Shown in pieces: positions 6,874 to 14,836 of a DNA stretch of 21,704 nucleotides. The notes below the pieces were generated by a model, which was not told the origin of the DNA, did no database searches, and was given only the letters and a program-made list of their open reading frames with translations. Numbering within the stretch: the first letter of the stretch is position 1; the number at the start of each line of letters is the position of its first letter. A program made the translations under genes and the position numbers. The DNA comes from JAENVT01 sp031430695 (GTDB taxonomy: Bacteria; Actinomycetota; Acidimicrobiia; Acidimicrobiales; Ilumatobacteraceae): assembly GCA_031430695.1 (NCBI GenBank), contig JANPBZ010000164.1, positions 1-21,704 of the forward strand, given 5' to 3'.

Positions 6874-8316
6874 TCACCGTGTGGTCAGCGTGACCCTGGT
6901 CCCGTGGAGATACTCGTCGATCGCCCCGGCGATTCGTTTGCCATCGCCCATCGCCAGGATCACCGTCGCCGAGCCGCGCACGATGTCTCCGCCGGCAAAC
7001 ACGCCGGGCAGATTGGTCATGCCGTGCTCATCGGCCCCGAGATAGCCACGGTCCGTCAGGGCGAGATCCGGTGATGAAGATGTGAGCAGTGGGTTGGCGC
7101 GAGTGCCGACGGCGACGACCACGGTGTCGCACGGGATGACCCGTTCCGATCCCTCGATGGGCACCGGCGCACGCCGACCCGACGCGTCCGGCTGACCGAG
7201 TTCGGTATCGACGCAACGCAGGCCTGTGACCCAGCGGTTTTCGTCACCCTCGATGGCGATCGGGCTGACCTGGAACTCGAACGTCACCCCCTCCTCCTCG
7301 GCGTGATCGATCTCCTCGATACGCGCCGGCATTTCGGGGCGGTTGCGCCGGTAGACGATGGTCGCTTGTCCGGCGCCCAGTCGACGCGCCGTGCGTACGG
7401 CGTCGACGGCCACGTTGCCTCCACCGATGACGACCACATGGTCGCCGTGGAGGACCGGCGTATCAGCCTCGGGGAAGGCGTACGCCTGCATCAGGTTCAC
7501 GCGGGTCAGGTACTCGTTCGCCGTGTAGACCCCTTTCAACCCTTCGCCGGGAATCCCAAGGAACATCGGCAGCCCCGCACCGACCGAGATGAACACAGCG
7601 TCGAAGCGATCTCGCAACTCATCGAGGGTGTAGGTACGCCCGATCACCACGTTGCACTCGATGTGCACGCCGAGCGTTTGGAGACGGTGCACCTCGTGTT
7701 CCACGATCTCGTTGGGCAACCGGAACTCCGGGATGCCGTACGACAGCACCCCACCGGGAAGATGCAGGGCTTCGTAGATGGTCACGTCGTCACCGGTACG
7801 CGCAATTACACGGGGGGCGTTCAGGCCGCCCGGGCCGGCGCCGATGATGGCCACGCTGTTGCCCGATCGCTCGACCGTGAGCGGTTCCTCGTGAAGATGG
7901 CCTCGCGCCCAGTCGGCGACGAAGCGCTCGAGGTGGCCGATAGCCACTGGTGCGCCCTTGCGTCCTCTGACGCACTCCGCCTCGCACTGATGCTCTTGCG
8001 GACACACTCGACCGGTCACAGCGGGCAGGGCATTGTCAGCGAAAAGGACGCGAGCCGCTTCGGCAAGGTTGCCTTCCTCGATTCGCCTGACGAACGTTGG
8101 GATATCGACCATCACCGGACAACCCTCGACGCACGTCGCCCGCTTGCACGCCAGGCATCGCTGCGCCTCGAGCATGGCGAGGTGCTCGGTGAATCCGAGG
8201 TTGACCTCGTCGAACGTTCCCGATCGCTCGTGGGGATCGCTGGTGGGCATTCCCTGGCGGCCGATGGTCATTCGCTCGCGCTTCGAGAGCGGTTCGCCGC
8301 TGACTCCGTCAGTCAT
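6874..8316 (-). CDS. nfnB: NfnB-like (GltD-related) subunit of NADH-dependent ferredoxin:NADP+ oxidoreductase
   Basis: This 480-residue Fe-S flavoprotein is predicted to bind two 4Fe-4S clusters, FAD and NADPH. Seen: C54-x2-C57-x4-C62-x3-C66, then CPQE(105-108)-x2-C111-x3-C115 followed by GAPVAIGHLERFVADW. Further on are the FAD motif GAGPGG at 159-164, the ALHLPGGVLSYGIPEFRLP loop, NADPH-binding VVIGGGNVAVDA near 310, and the C-terminal FAGGDIVRGSATVILAMGDGK. The CPQE-x2-CE pattern and the PEFRLP loop point to the Nfn/sulfide dehydrogenase group rather than the glutamate synthase small subunit. The partner gene upstream overlaps by 4 bp (ATGA). The segment GGLNAPRVIARTGDD after the FAD motif is unusual; relatives usually have an AGL-x-A-A-type helix here. 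GltD remains the alternative reading, but no large glutamate synthase subunit is nearby. Confidence 0.8.
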   Translation of the reverse strand: MTDGVSGEPLSKRERMTIGRQGMPTSDPHERSGTFDEVNLGFTEHLAMLEAQRCLACKRATCVEGCPVMVDIPTFVRRIEEGNLAEAARVLFADNALPAVTGRVCPQEHQCEAECVRGRKGAPVAIGHLERFVADWARGHLHEEPLTVERSGNSVAIIGAGPGGLNAPRVIARTGDDVTIYEALHLPGGVLSYGIPEFRLPNEIVEHEVHRLQTLGVHIECNVVIGRTYTLDELRDRFDAVFISVGAGLPMFLGIPGEGLKGVYTANEYLTRVNLMQAYAFPEADTPVLHGDHVVVIGGGNVAVDAVRTARRLGAGQATIVYRRNRPEMPARIEEIDHAEEEGVTFEFQVSPIAIEGDENRWVTGLRCVDTELGQPDASGRRAPVPIEGSERVIPCDTVVVAVGTRANPLLTSSSPDLALTDRGYLGADEHGMTNLPGVFAGGDIVRGSATVILAMGDGKRIAGAIDEYLHGTRVTLTTR

Positions 8317-9176
8317 AACGACCCTCGACAGACGTGGGTGGAGGCCTCCCGCTCCGACTCTCTGTATGTGCTGAGCCGGTCGGACAGTTCGTCGAAGTCG
8401 ACGCCGTGTCCGTCGAACTCAGGTCCATCGACGCATGCGAAGCGCATCGTCCCGTCGACGGTCACGCGACACCCACCACACATGCCCGTTCCGTCGACCA
8501 TGATCGGGTTGAGCGACACGATCGTGGGAACCTCGAGTCGTCGCGTCACGGCCGCGACGGCACGCATCATCGGCACCGGTCCGGCGGCGTAGACAACGTC
8601 GACCGCCCGCTGGGCGAGAACATCGATGAGCGCATCGGTGACGAGTCCCGCTCGTCCCGCACTGCCGTCGTCGGTGCACACGACCAACTCGGCAAAGGAA
8701 GCGAACTGTTCCTCGAAGAGCACCTGCTCGCTGGTGCGTGCGCCCAGCACTGCAATGACCTCGGCGCCGAGCTCGGCAAGCCGGCGAGCAATCGGAAACA
8801 TCACAACCGCGCCGACCCCACCGGCGACGCAGACAGCGAGGCCCTCGGTGACAAGATCGCTCGGCCGACCGAGCGGACCGACGATGTCGTGGATCACGTC
8901 GCCTCGAGCGAGCGCGACGAGATCGGACGTGCTCTTCCCGACGGCTTGGATGACCAGCACGATCGATCCCTCTGCCGAGTCGCTGTCGGCGATCGTCAAC
9001 GGAACGCGCTCCGCGCCTGGCCCGAGCCGGACAATCACGAACTGACCCGGCTCCCGATTGCGAGCGACACGGGGGGCGAGGACGACGAGGCGGTGCACGT
9101 CGGCTGAGAGCTTGGTGTTGGAAATGACCTCATGCCCCGGAGTGTTGGCCGCCGTTGCGGTGTGGTCATCGGTCAT
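8313..9176 (-). CDS. nfnA: NfnA-like (ferredoxin-NADP reductase/PyrK-type) subunit
   Basis: This 287-residue flavoprotein has an FAD-binding barrel (GQFVIVRLGPGAERVPLTIAD, 45-64), an NAD-binding half starting at AGGVGAVVMFPIARRL (118-132), and a C-terminal 2Fe-2S motif, MVDGTGMCGGCRV then RFACVDGPEFDGH. The motif has Cys 233, 236 and 248 and an Asp (D228) in place of a fourth Cys. NfnA proteins have exactly this Asp plus three Cys, whereas PyrK of dihydroorotate dehydrogenase has four Cys. The frame stays open upstream to 9800, opposite the hemerythrin gene. ATG at 9176 gives the usual length near 280. It is coupled to the NfnB-like gene and divergent from the hemerythrin-like gene. Expected role: exchange of electrons between NADH, NADPH and ferredoxin. 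Confidence 0.82.
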   Translation of the reverse strand: MTDDHTATAANTPGHEVISNTKLSADVHRLVVLAPRVARNREPGQFVIVRLGPGAERVPLTIADSDSAEGSIVLVIQAVGKSTSDLVALARGDVIHDIVGPLGRPSDLVTEGLAVCVAGGVGAVVMFPIARRLAELGAEVIAVLGARTSEQVLFEEQFASFAELVVCTDDGSAGRAGLVTDALIDVLAQRAVDVVYAAGPVPMMRAVAAVTRRLEVPTIVSLNPIMVDGTGMCGGCRVTVDGTMRFACVDGPEFDGHGVDFDELSDRLSTYRESEREASTHVCRGSL

Positions 9177-9366
9177 CGGGCGCGCTCCATGTCGGTGTTC
9201 GTGTTGATGGTAACGACGCGCGATCGCTGCTGTATCGGGCCTTCCGACCCCAATCTTCGAGCACTTTGGTATCAACCAGCATGCGGCCGACAGCGCATGG
9301 ACCTTTGGCACTGTTGCCCCTATGGTCTGAGCGACAAAATGAGCGTCGCCGACGAAAGGATCTCCG
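9177..9366. promoter_or_regulatory. Divergent promoter region between the nfnA-like and hemerythrin-like genes
   Basis: This 190-bp gap must hold the start signals of both divergent units. A clear AAAGGA ribosome binding site at 9355-9360 lies 6 bp before the hemerythrin-like ATG. I saw no convincing -35/-10 pair with proper spacing and no palindromic operator. Confidence 0.4.
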
Positions 9367-9837
9367 ATGGCCCAACCGATCAATGTGATCGACCTCCTGG
9401 AACGCGACCACCGGCTGATCGACTCGCTGGCCGAACAGCTCGATGCTTCCGACGACCCGGCCGAAATCAGTCGCCTGTTCCTCAGAATCGCCGACGAGTT
9501 GGCTGCGCACGAGGCGGCCGAACAGGAAGTGGTGTTCCCGGCCTTTCGGGCCTCCTTGGAGGCTGACAGGGACACCACCCTCGCCCACCGCATGGGCGAG
9601 CACGAGGAGCTCAACGACCTCATCGCCGAGATGCGCAGCCTTGCCCCCAAAGGGTTCGGGTTCACCAAGCGCGGCAGCGCGTTGCTGCTCGACGTCAAGG
9701 CCCATTTCTTGGTCGAGGAGGAGACGGTGTTCGCTCGCATGCGGGCCGCTCTGAGCGCCGAGGACCTTGCCGAACTGGGAGAGCGAGCACTGGCGCTCAA
9801 GCAGCAATCAGCATCGGGACTCAGCCACCCTGGCTAA
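9367..9837 (+). CDS. Hemerythrin-like HHE-domain protein
   Basis: This 156-residue all-helical cytoplasmic protein carries a complete set of di-iron ligands in four helices: H15 (ERDHR), H49 and E53 (AHEAAEQEVVFP), H79 (GEHEEL), and H113 with E117 or E118 (KAHFLVEEETVF). Such proteins bind oxygen, nitric oxide or peroxide at a di-iron centre, or sense or repair iron damage; which applies here cannot be told. It has a good AAAGGA ribosome binding site. The gene stands alone on its strand, and its stop codon overlaps that of the convergent FAD oxidoreductase gene by 4 bp. Confidence 0.88.
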   Translation: MAQPINVIDLLERDHRLIDSLAEQLDASDDPAEISRLFLRIADELAAHEAAEQEVVFPAFRASLEADRDTTLAHRMGEHEELNDLIAEMRSLAPKGFGFTKRGSALLLDVKAHFLVEEETVFARMRAALSAEDLAELGERALALKQQSASGLSHPG

Positions 9838-11360
9838 TCGAGGCGGCGAAGAATCCGGATCGCAGCGTTGCGACCGCTGGCACCCCAGACTCCAGCGCCG
9901 GGGAACGTCGCCGCGCCCGTGAGATACAACCCTTTGACCGGGGTCTCGTACCGGGTCAGTTCGGGATGCTTGTTGCGCAGCGCCGCCAAGGGTCCGCCGG
10001 CAAAGCTGGTGGCGTGGCCGTGAGGAAGGTGGAACTCCCGCTCGTAGCGATCAGGGGTCATCGCCCGCCAGTCGACCAACGAGTCGACGAACCCGGGTGC
10101 CAACACGGTCGCCACCTGGTCGAGCCACCGGCGCGGCTCGATGCTGTCGGTCCACCCACCGGCAATCGCATACGGCGTGTACAGCACTTCCAGGCTGAAT
10201 ACGTGCCGTCCGTCGGGCGCCAGCGTCGCATCGAGCGCCGAGGGTGAGTTGATGAACATCGCAGGCCGTTCCAGCACCTGGCCGCTTGCCATCATCGAAT
10301 GACCGCGATGCATCTCGGCAAGCGAGGGAGCGATCACGGTGGTCGCGCCCAGCGGCTGGCCGGTCGCGAGGGTGGGCGCCCTATCGACGATGGCATCGAT
10401 CTTCGACTCGTAGCCGTCGTCGTGAGGAATGGCCCTCCACCGGCCAACCAGTGATCTGGCCTGCGGTGGTGGATTCTTCAGCCATGCCAGGAACGTGTCG
10501 TGGGGGTTGCAGGCCGACACGACGATCCGTGCCGTCACCTCAGTGCCGTCGGTGCAGACCATGCCGCGGATCGCCTCGCCCTCACACGTGAGATGGGCGA
10601 CCTTGGTGTTGAGCATCAGCGTGCCGCCGGCAGCCTCGAACGCCCGGCGAATGCTCTCGGGCACCATGCCGCTGCCACCCACCGGCCGACCGACCTGACC
10701 GACGTGGCGGATGGCGTATGTCAACGCGCCGAGTCCGGTTCCCTGCAACTCCGGCGACACGCCCCACACCATCGGACCGGTCACCATGGCCGCGCCTCGC
10801 AATGCCTCGGTACAGAAGAAACTGCGCATCACGTCGGCTGCGCTGCGCCGGCTCCAGCGCAGCAACGTGGCCGCGCCGCGACCGCGGCGGGCCACCACCT
10901 TCTTGCCGATCGACGCCAGTGATGGCGGGTCGTTGGCATTGTCGAGCACCATCCGCACGGCAGGCATCGCCGCCTTCACGTATCGCCGGTAGCCCTCGAC
11001 CTCGGCAGGATATGCGCGAGCAAGCGAGTCGATGGTTTGCTCGACATCGTGGTAGATCGTCCATGGCGGACCGCCGTCCCAGCTCATGTTGTGCTGCGCT
11101 GGATCGATGTCGATGTAGCGGAGGCCGTGATCCGCCAACCCGAGCTCTTCCATCACCGGGGTCGTGCGAAACGTGATGTGGTCGCAGTTGCAGATGTTCA
11201 CCGTGCCGCCGGCGAAGACCTCGCTCGATGCAGTACCACCAACGGACGAACGCGCCTCGACCAGCAGCGTTCGCAAACCTGCCCGTGCCAGATAGGCGGC
11301 GCACACCAGCCCGTTGTGGCCCGCGCCGATCACCATGGCGTCGTAGTCGGGTGCGGTCAC
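9834..11360 (-). CDS. FAD-dependent oxidoreductase, phytoene desaturase-like (COG1233)
   Basis: This 508-residue protein has an N-terminal FAD/NAD(P) dinucleotide fold (GAGHNG at 12-17 then VEARSSVGG), a central substrate region, and the C-terminal FAD-closing motif GLYLTGAATFPGAGVWGASGRNAA. This is the pattern of the phytoene desaturase/retinol saturase/PYROXD2 superfamily. The length fits, but there are no carotenoid genes around, so a carotenoid substrate is not supported. GTG at 11360 is chosen because it precedes the FAD motif by the usual dozen residues; longer forms would run through the divergent creatininase gene. No good ribosome binding site precedes it, so it may be leaderless. 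The natural substrate is unknown. Confidence 0.85.
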   Translation of the reverse strand: MTAPDYDAMVIGAGHNGLVCAAYLARAGLRTLLVEARSSVGGTASSEVFAGGTVNICNCDHITFRTTPVMEELGLADHGLRYIDIDPAQHNMSWDGGPPWTIYHDVEQTIDSLARAYPAEVEGYRRYVKAAMPAVRMVLDNANDPPSLASIGKKVVARRGRGAATLLRWSRRSAADVMRSFFCTEALRGAAMVTGPMVWGVSPELQGTGLGALTYAIRHVGQVGRPVGGSGMVPESIRRAFEAAGGTLMLNTKVAHLTCEGEAIRGMVCTDGTEVTARIVVSACNPHDTFLAWLKNPPPQARSLVGRWRAIPHDDGYESKIDAIVDRAPTLATGQPLGATTVIAPSLAEMHRGHSMMASGQVLERPAMFINSPSALDATLAPDGRHVFSLEVLYTPYAIAGGWTDSIEPRRWLDQVATVLAPGFVDSLVDWRAMTPDRYEREFHLPHGHATSFAGGPLAALRNKHPELTRYETPVKGLYLTGAATFPGAGVWGASGRNAAIRILRRLD

Positions 11361-11402
11361 CAGGTCATTCTGACCGATCGATGCCGCGGGTAGCGTGACC
11401 TT
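11361..11402. promoter_or_regulatory. 42-bp divergent promoter region with a short palindrome
   Basis: Only 42 bp separate the start codons of the FAD oxidoreductase and the creatininase-family gene. The gap contains GGTCA-TTC-TGACC (11363-11375), a perfect 5-bp inverted repeat, and another TGACC at 11396-11400. Neither start has a clear Shine-Dalgarno sequence. The palindrome may be an operator serving both genes, but it is short and could be chance. Confidence 0.3.
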
Positions 11403-12182
11403 GTGACATCGAGCGATCGCTACTTTCCCAACCTCACCGGCCCCCAGGTCGGCGAACGGCTGACCGATCGCAGCATCATCGTCCAACCCCTCGGTGCCAT
11501 CGAGCAGCACGGTCCGCACCTACCCCTCAGCACCGACTCGGTCGTCGCCACGGCGGTTGCCGAGGCAGCAGTCACCGAGGTGGGCGACGAGCTCGACGTG
11601 TGGCTGCTGCCAACCCTGCAATACACCAAGTCGAATGAACACGCCTGGTCGCCGGGCACTGTGTGGCTTTCGGCGACGACGCTGCTCGCGGTGCTCGACG
11701 ACATCGGCCGCTGTGTTGCCACCACCCCGGCCAAGCGACTGGTCTTCCTCAACGGCCACGGCGGCAACAGCTCACTGCTCAGTGTCGCCAATCGAGAGTT
11801 GCGGCTGAAGCATGGATTGATGACGTTCCTGGCCCACCCGGGAATGCCCGTGGATCAAGGTGGCACGTCGCCGGCGAGCGAGTTGGGCATGGGCGTGCAC
11901 GGTGGCACCGACGAGACCTCGATCATGCTGCACCTGGCGGCTCACCTCTGCGACATGAGCAAAGCCACCCGGCGAGTTCCCGACAAGCTCGTCGACAACA
12001 CCTACGTCCGCTTCGGTGGCAGGGTCAGCTTCGGTTGGCTGTCCAACGACTTCCATCCAGAAGGAGTCATCGGCGATCCAACCGCGGCGACTGCGGAACG
12101 AGGCGCAGAACTGTTCGCCGGGTCGGTTCAATCGTTCTGCGAAGCACTCCGTGAGATCTCTACATTCGACTTCGGCCGGTGA
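11403..12182 (+). CDS. Creatininase-family amidohydrolase
   Basis: This 259-residue cytoplasmic metalloenzyme belongs to the creatininase superfamily (creatininase, MftE of mycofactocin synthesis, formamide-type hydrolases). Seen: metal ligands in PLGAIEQHGPHLPLSTD (E34, H36, D45), NGHGGN (H119), and VHGGTDETSIML (E171). Creatininase proper has a Glu in place of the second Gly of NGHGGN as I recall it, so the second metal site differs. No MftA peptide or other mycofactocin gene is nearby. The start is GTG, and its stop overlaps the ATG of the M20 hydrolase, so the two are translationally coupled. Hydrolysis of a cyclic or linear amide in the same pathway as the next gene is inference. Confidence 0.87.
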   Translation: MTSSDRYFPNLTGPQVGERLTDRSIIVQPLGAIEQHGPHLPLSTDSVVATAVAEAAVTEVGDELDVWLLPTLQYTKSNEHAWSPGTVWLSATTLLAVLDDIGRCVATTPAKRLVFLNGHGGNSSLLSVANRELRLKHGLMTFLAHPGMPVDQGGTSPASELGMGVHGGTDETSIMLHLAAHLCDMSKATRRVPDKLVDNTYVRFGGRVSFGWLSNDFHPEGVIGDPTAATAERGAELFAGSVQSFCEALREISTFDFGR

Positions 12183-13444
12183 TGATGGCCGAGCAACTCG
12201 AGCTGCGGATCGACGGTGGGCGTCTGTGGCATCGTCTCGAGGCACTGGGCGAAATCGGCGCAGTACACGGTCCGAATGGCGAGCGCGGCTGCGCCAGATT
12301 GGCCTTGACCGATGGTGACCGAGACGGCCGAGATCTGGTCGTGTCGTGGATGGTCGACCTCGGCATGCACGTCTCGATCGATGCGATCGGCAACGTGGTT
12401 GCCACACGTGCCGGAAGCGATCCCACCGCCGCCGCTGTGATGGTCGGTTCTCACATCGACACTGTCCGCACGGGCGGACGGTTCGACGGCAACCTCGGTG
12501 TACTCGCCGGGCTGGAGATCGTCGAGACACTTGCGCAGAACGGCATCACGACCCTCCGACCGATCCAGGTCGCGTTCTTCACCGACGAAGAGGGTGCCCG
12601 ATTCGCGCCCGACATGCTCGGCAGCTTGGTCTACGTCGGCGGTATTGCCGTCGAGGAGGCGCTCGATGTGACCGCAGCCGATGATGGTGCACGGCTCGGC
12701 GACGAGCTGACCCGCATCGGCTACGCCGGCCCTACGCCCGTGCCTGCGGCCGGCTTTCCGCACTGCTACACGGAACTCCACATCGAACAGGGTCCGGTTC
12801 TCGCAGACGAGGATGTGACGATCGGGGTCGTCACCGGCGTTCAGGGGATCTCGTGGACGGAGGTGACGATCACGGGACAATCCGCACATGCCGGCACTAC
12901 TCCCATGCAGTTGCGCCGCGATCCGTTGGCAGTGGCCGCACGAGCGATTCACGAGATTCGCCTCATCGCCGGATACCTCGGTGCATCACAGGTTGCGACG
13001 GTCGGCATGCTCGACGTGTTACCAAACCTGGTCAACGTCATTCCGTCGACCGTTACGTTCACCGTCGATCTCCGCAACACCGACGAAGCACGGTTGAAGG
13101 AGGCCGAGGCAGAGGTCTTCGCGGCCTGCCGCGCCTATGCCAGCGACGAGGGTTGCGAGATCACGACGCGCACGCTGGCTCGCTTCGAACCGGTCGAGTT
13201 CGACGATGGCATGATCGATCTCGTCGAGGGGACCGCACAGCGGCTTGGCTTCAGCACTCGGCGAATGCCGTCAGGTGCAGGTCACGATGCGCAGATGCTC
13301 GCCCGTGTGTGCCCGACCTCGATGGTGTTCGTGCCGAGCGTCAACGGGCTGTCTCACAACATTGCCGAGTACACGACACCCTCCGATGTCGAGGCCGGCG
13401 CCAACGTGTTGCTGCAGGTCGTGCTGGACCGCGCCACGGAATGA
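12182..13444 (+). CDS. M20-family Zn hydrolase: N-carbamoyl-L-amino acid hydrolase / allantoate amidohydrolase type
   Basis: This 420-residue enzyme hydrolyses a carbamoyl or ureido amide, releasing ammonia and CO2. Seen: the two-metal site H91 and D102 (GSHIDTVRTGGRFDGN), E136/E137 (TDEEGARF), H200 (HIEQGPVL) and H392 (SHNIAEYT). The dimerisation domain contains QSAHAGTTPM (from residue 233), and SGAGHDAQ follows near 364-371. The family includes beta-ureidopropionase, L-carbamoylase and allantoate amidohydrolase; I cannot separate these from sequence by eye. ATG at 12182 overlaps the creatininase stop (TGATG); the next codon is also ATG. It is the last gene before the convergent terminator. 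It fits a late step in hydantoin, pyrimidine, creatinine or allantoin breakdown. Confidence 0.88.
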   Translation: MMAEQLELRIDGGRLWHRLEALGEIGAVHGPNGERGCARLALTDGDRDGRDLVVSWMVDLGMHVSIDAIGNVVATRAGSDPTAAAVMVGSHIDTVRTGGRFDGNLGVLAGLEIVETLAQNGITTLRPIQVAFFTDEEGARFAPDMLGSLVYVGGIAVEEALDVTAADDGARLGDELTRIGYAGPTPVPAAGFPHCYTELHIEQGPVLADEDVTIGVVTGVQGISWTEVTITGQSAHAGTTPMQLRRDPLAVAARAIHEIRLIAGYLGASQVATVGMLDVLPNLVNVIPSTVTFTVDLRNTDEARLKEAEAEVFAACRAYASDEGCEITTRTLARFEPVEFDDGMIDLVEGTAQRLGFSTRRMPSGAGHDAQMLARVCPTSMVFVPSVNGLSHNIAEYTTPSDVEAGANVLLQVVLDRATE

Positions 13445-13454
13445 CCTCACGCCA

Positions 13455-13499
13455 ACTTCGTCGCTGCCAACCCGGTAACGGAGTTGGCAGCGACAAAGT
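13455..13499. terminator. Strong hairpin with GNRA tetraloop between convergent operons
   Basis: GTCGCTGCCAAC (13460-13471) pairs with GTTGGCAGCGAC (13483-13494), 12 perfect base pairs. The stem extends outward past one mismatch by ACTT/AAGT. The loop itself folds as CCG-GTAA-CGG, a GNRA-type tetraloop. It lies exactly between the stop of the M20 hydrolase and the stop of the binding protein, so it should stop transcription from both sides. Confidence 0.8.
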
Positions 13500-13516
13500 A
13501 CGGCGAACGTGATGTC

Positions 13517-14776
13517 CTACAAGCCGATGGAATCGTCGATGAACTGATTGGTGACGATGTCTTCGGCCGTCAGGCCGTCCTTCGGGGGCTGGCCAATCGC
13601 GGTGTAGACGGGGACTGCCTTGGCGATGAGGTCGTTGACGCGATCGAGGTCGAAGTTGCCAACCGTCGAGTCGGGACCGTTGGCAACCAGGCCGTCGTCC
13701 TTGATCGTCTGCACGCCATAGTCGGCGACACCCTGGGTGTACACCCAGCCATTGTCGAACTCGGCAACGGCGTCGAGGATGATCGCGTTGGCAGCGGCAG
13801 GATCACTGAGGTAGTCGACGCTTGACTGCTGGATCATGGGGACCAGTTCAGTGAAGCAGTCGGCATACGTGGTGATGTTCTCCGGCTTGGTGGCGATCGA
13901 CTCGGCGTAGTTGTTCCAACCGGCATCGTTGATGTAGGCGTACGAGACAGGCTTGGCCCAATCAGCCACCTCGTTGAGGTAGATGTACGGCTCGGCCGAG
14001 CCGAAGCCCTGCTGCGCCGACTTGCCCTCGTCGGCAATGAACAGCGCCGGCGTGCCGTCGTACGAACCGTCGACGTTGTCGGTCGACAAGATGCCCTGTG
14101 ACGTGTAGTAGTCCATCCACGCCGCGCCGCTGAAGTAACGAACGAGGATTCCGGCTGCGCCGATGTCTTCGATCGTCTTGACGTCGGGATACGTCGCTGG
14201 ATCCCACATGATCATCTGCGGGTTCTTCTCGAAGCCCGACTCGATGGCCACGGTGGGGAACTCGGCTGAGTTCTGGATGGCTTCGTCGGTGTACACGTAG
14301 CCCAGCAGGATGCTGTCGTCGGTGTACATCTGCGAGGTGACCGTGCTGAAGCCGATGGCGGGTCCGCCGGAGCGCACCTCGATATCGACGCCTGTATCGA
14401 CACCACCTGCAGTCAGGCTGCCTGTGACCGACACCTTGGCCTTGTCGACGGTGTAGTCGGTCCCGATCAGGTTGTAGAGGAAACCGTGCTCGGCTTCAGG
14501 GTTCCAGTCTGTCTGGATGACAACCGTCGCAGGGCAGATGTCGGCGAGTACGCCACCACCTGCCGGTGCCTCGGTGCCCGCCGGCGCATCTGTCACCGCT
14601 GGCGCATCGGTGGCCGCTGGTGCATCGGTCGCGGCCGGTGCATCGGTGGCAGCCGGAGCGTCCGAGGCGGCCGGTGCCGCTGTGTCTGATGTCGACTCGT
14701 CGTCTCCGCACGCCGCCAGGGCCAAGGCCCCGACGAGTGAGACGGCGATCAACGAACGTGTGCGACGTCGTTGCAT
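13517..14776 (-). CDS. NitT/TauT-type ABC transporter substrate-binding lipoprotein
   Basis: This 419-residue exported lipoprotein binds the ligand of the adjacent ABC importer. Seen: a basic n-region (MQRRRTR), a hydrophobic core, and the lipobox LALAAC with C23 as the lipid-bearing residue. A spacer of six (S/T)(D/E)APAx hexapeptides at 38-73 follows, then a binding domain beginning with VVIQTDWNPEAEHGFLYNLIG. That opening resembles NMT1/THI5- and SsuA-like proteins, which bind pyrimidines, taurine/sulfonates and other small molecules. A clear ribosome binding site (AAGGGAG) precedes the ATG at 14776; upstream starts in the same frame lack this. It follows the permease by 60 bp and may have extra expression of its own. 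The ligand is unknown. Confidence 0.88.
   Translation of the reverse strand: MQRRRTRSLIAVSLVGALALAACGDDESTSDTAAPAASDAPAATDAPAATDAPAATDAPAVTDAPAGTEAPAGGGVLADICPATVVIQTDWNPEAEHGFLYNLIGTDYTVDKAKVSVTGSLTAGGVDTGVDIEVRSGGPAIGFSTVTSQMYTDDSILLGYVYTDEAIQNSAEFPTVAIESGFEKNPQMIMWDPATYPDVKTIEDIGAAGILVRYFSGAAWMDYYTSQGILSTDNVDGSYDGTPALFIADEGKSAQQGFGSAEPYIYLNEVADWAKPVSYAYINDAGWNNYAESIATKPENITTYADCFTELVPMIQQSSVDYLSDPAAANAIILDAVAEFDNGWVYTQGVADYGVQTIKDDGLVANGPDSTVGNFDLDRVNDLIAKAVPVYTAIGQPPKDGLTAEDIVTNQFIDDSIGL
14558..14665 (-). repeat. Six 18-bp tandem coding repeats in the lipoprotein spacer
   Basis: Codons 38-73 of the binding protein consist of six units of (Ser/Thr)-(Asp/Glu)-Ala-Pro-Ala-x, 18 bp each and 108 bp in total. 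The middle units are nearly identical in DNA. The repeats form a flexible linker between the lipid anchor and the binding domain and could change copy number by slippage. Confidence 0.85.
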
Positions 14777-14836
14777 CTGTTCTCCCTTTGTTCTTGTGTG
14801 TTCACGCTGATGGATGGTGCGCAACCGACTGCGAGG

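Noticed and set aside
7303..8592. Plus-strand 429-codon frame opposite the nfnA/nfnB-like genes.
   Set aside because: It is antisense to two genes with intact cluster and nucleotide motifs and shows no protein family of its own.
9301..9326. TTGGCA and TATGGT as a promoter for the hemerythrin-like gene.
   Set aside because: The spacing is only 10 bp, far below the 16-18 bp needed for a standard sigma factor.
9177..9800. Possible 5' extension of the nfnA-like gene by about 208 codons.
   Set aside because: It runs antisense through the hemerythrin-like gene and has Ser/Arg-rich composition without similarity to the family.
11403..12182. Creatininase-family gene as mftE of a mycofactocin cluster.
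   Set aside because: No mftA precursor peptide, radical SAM mftC or other mycofactocin gene is in the window; the neighbour is a carbamoylase.
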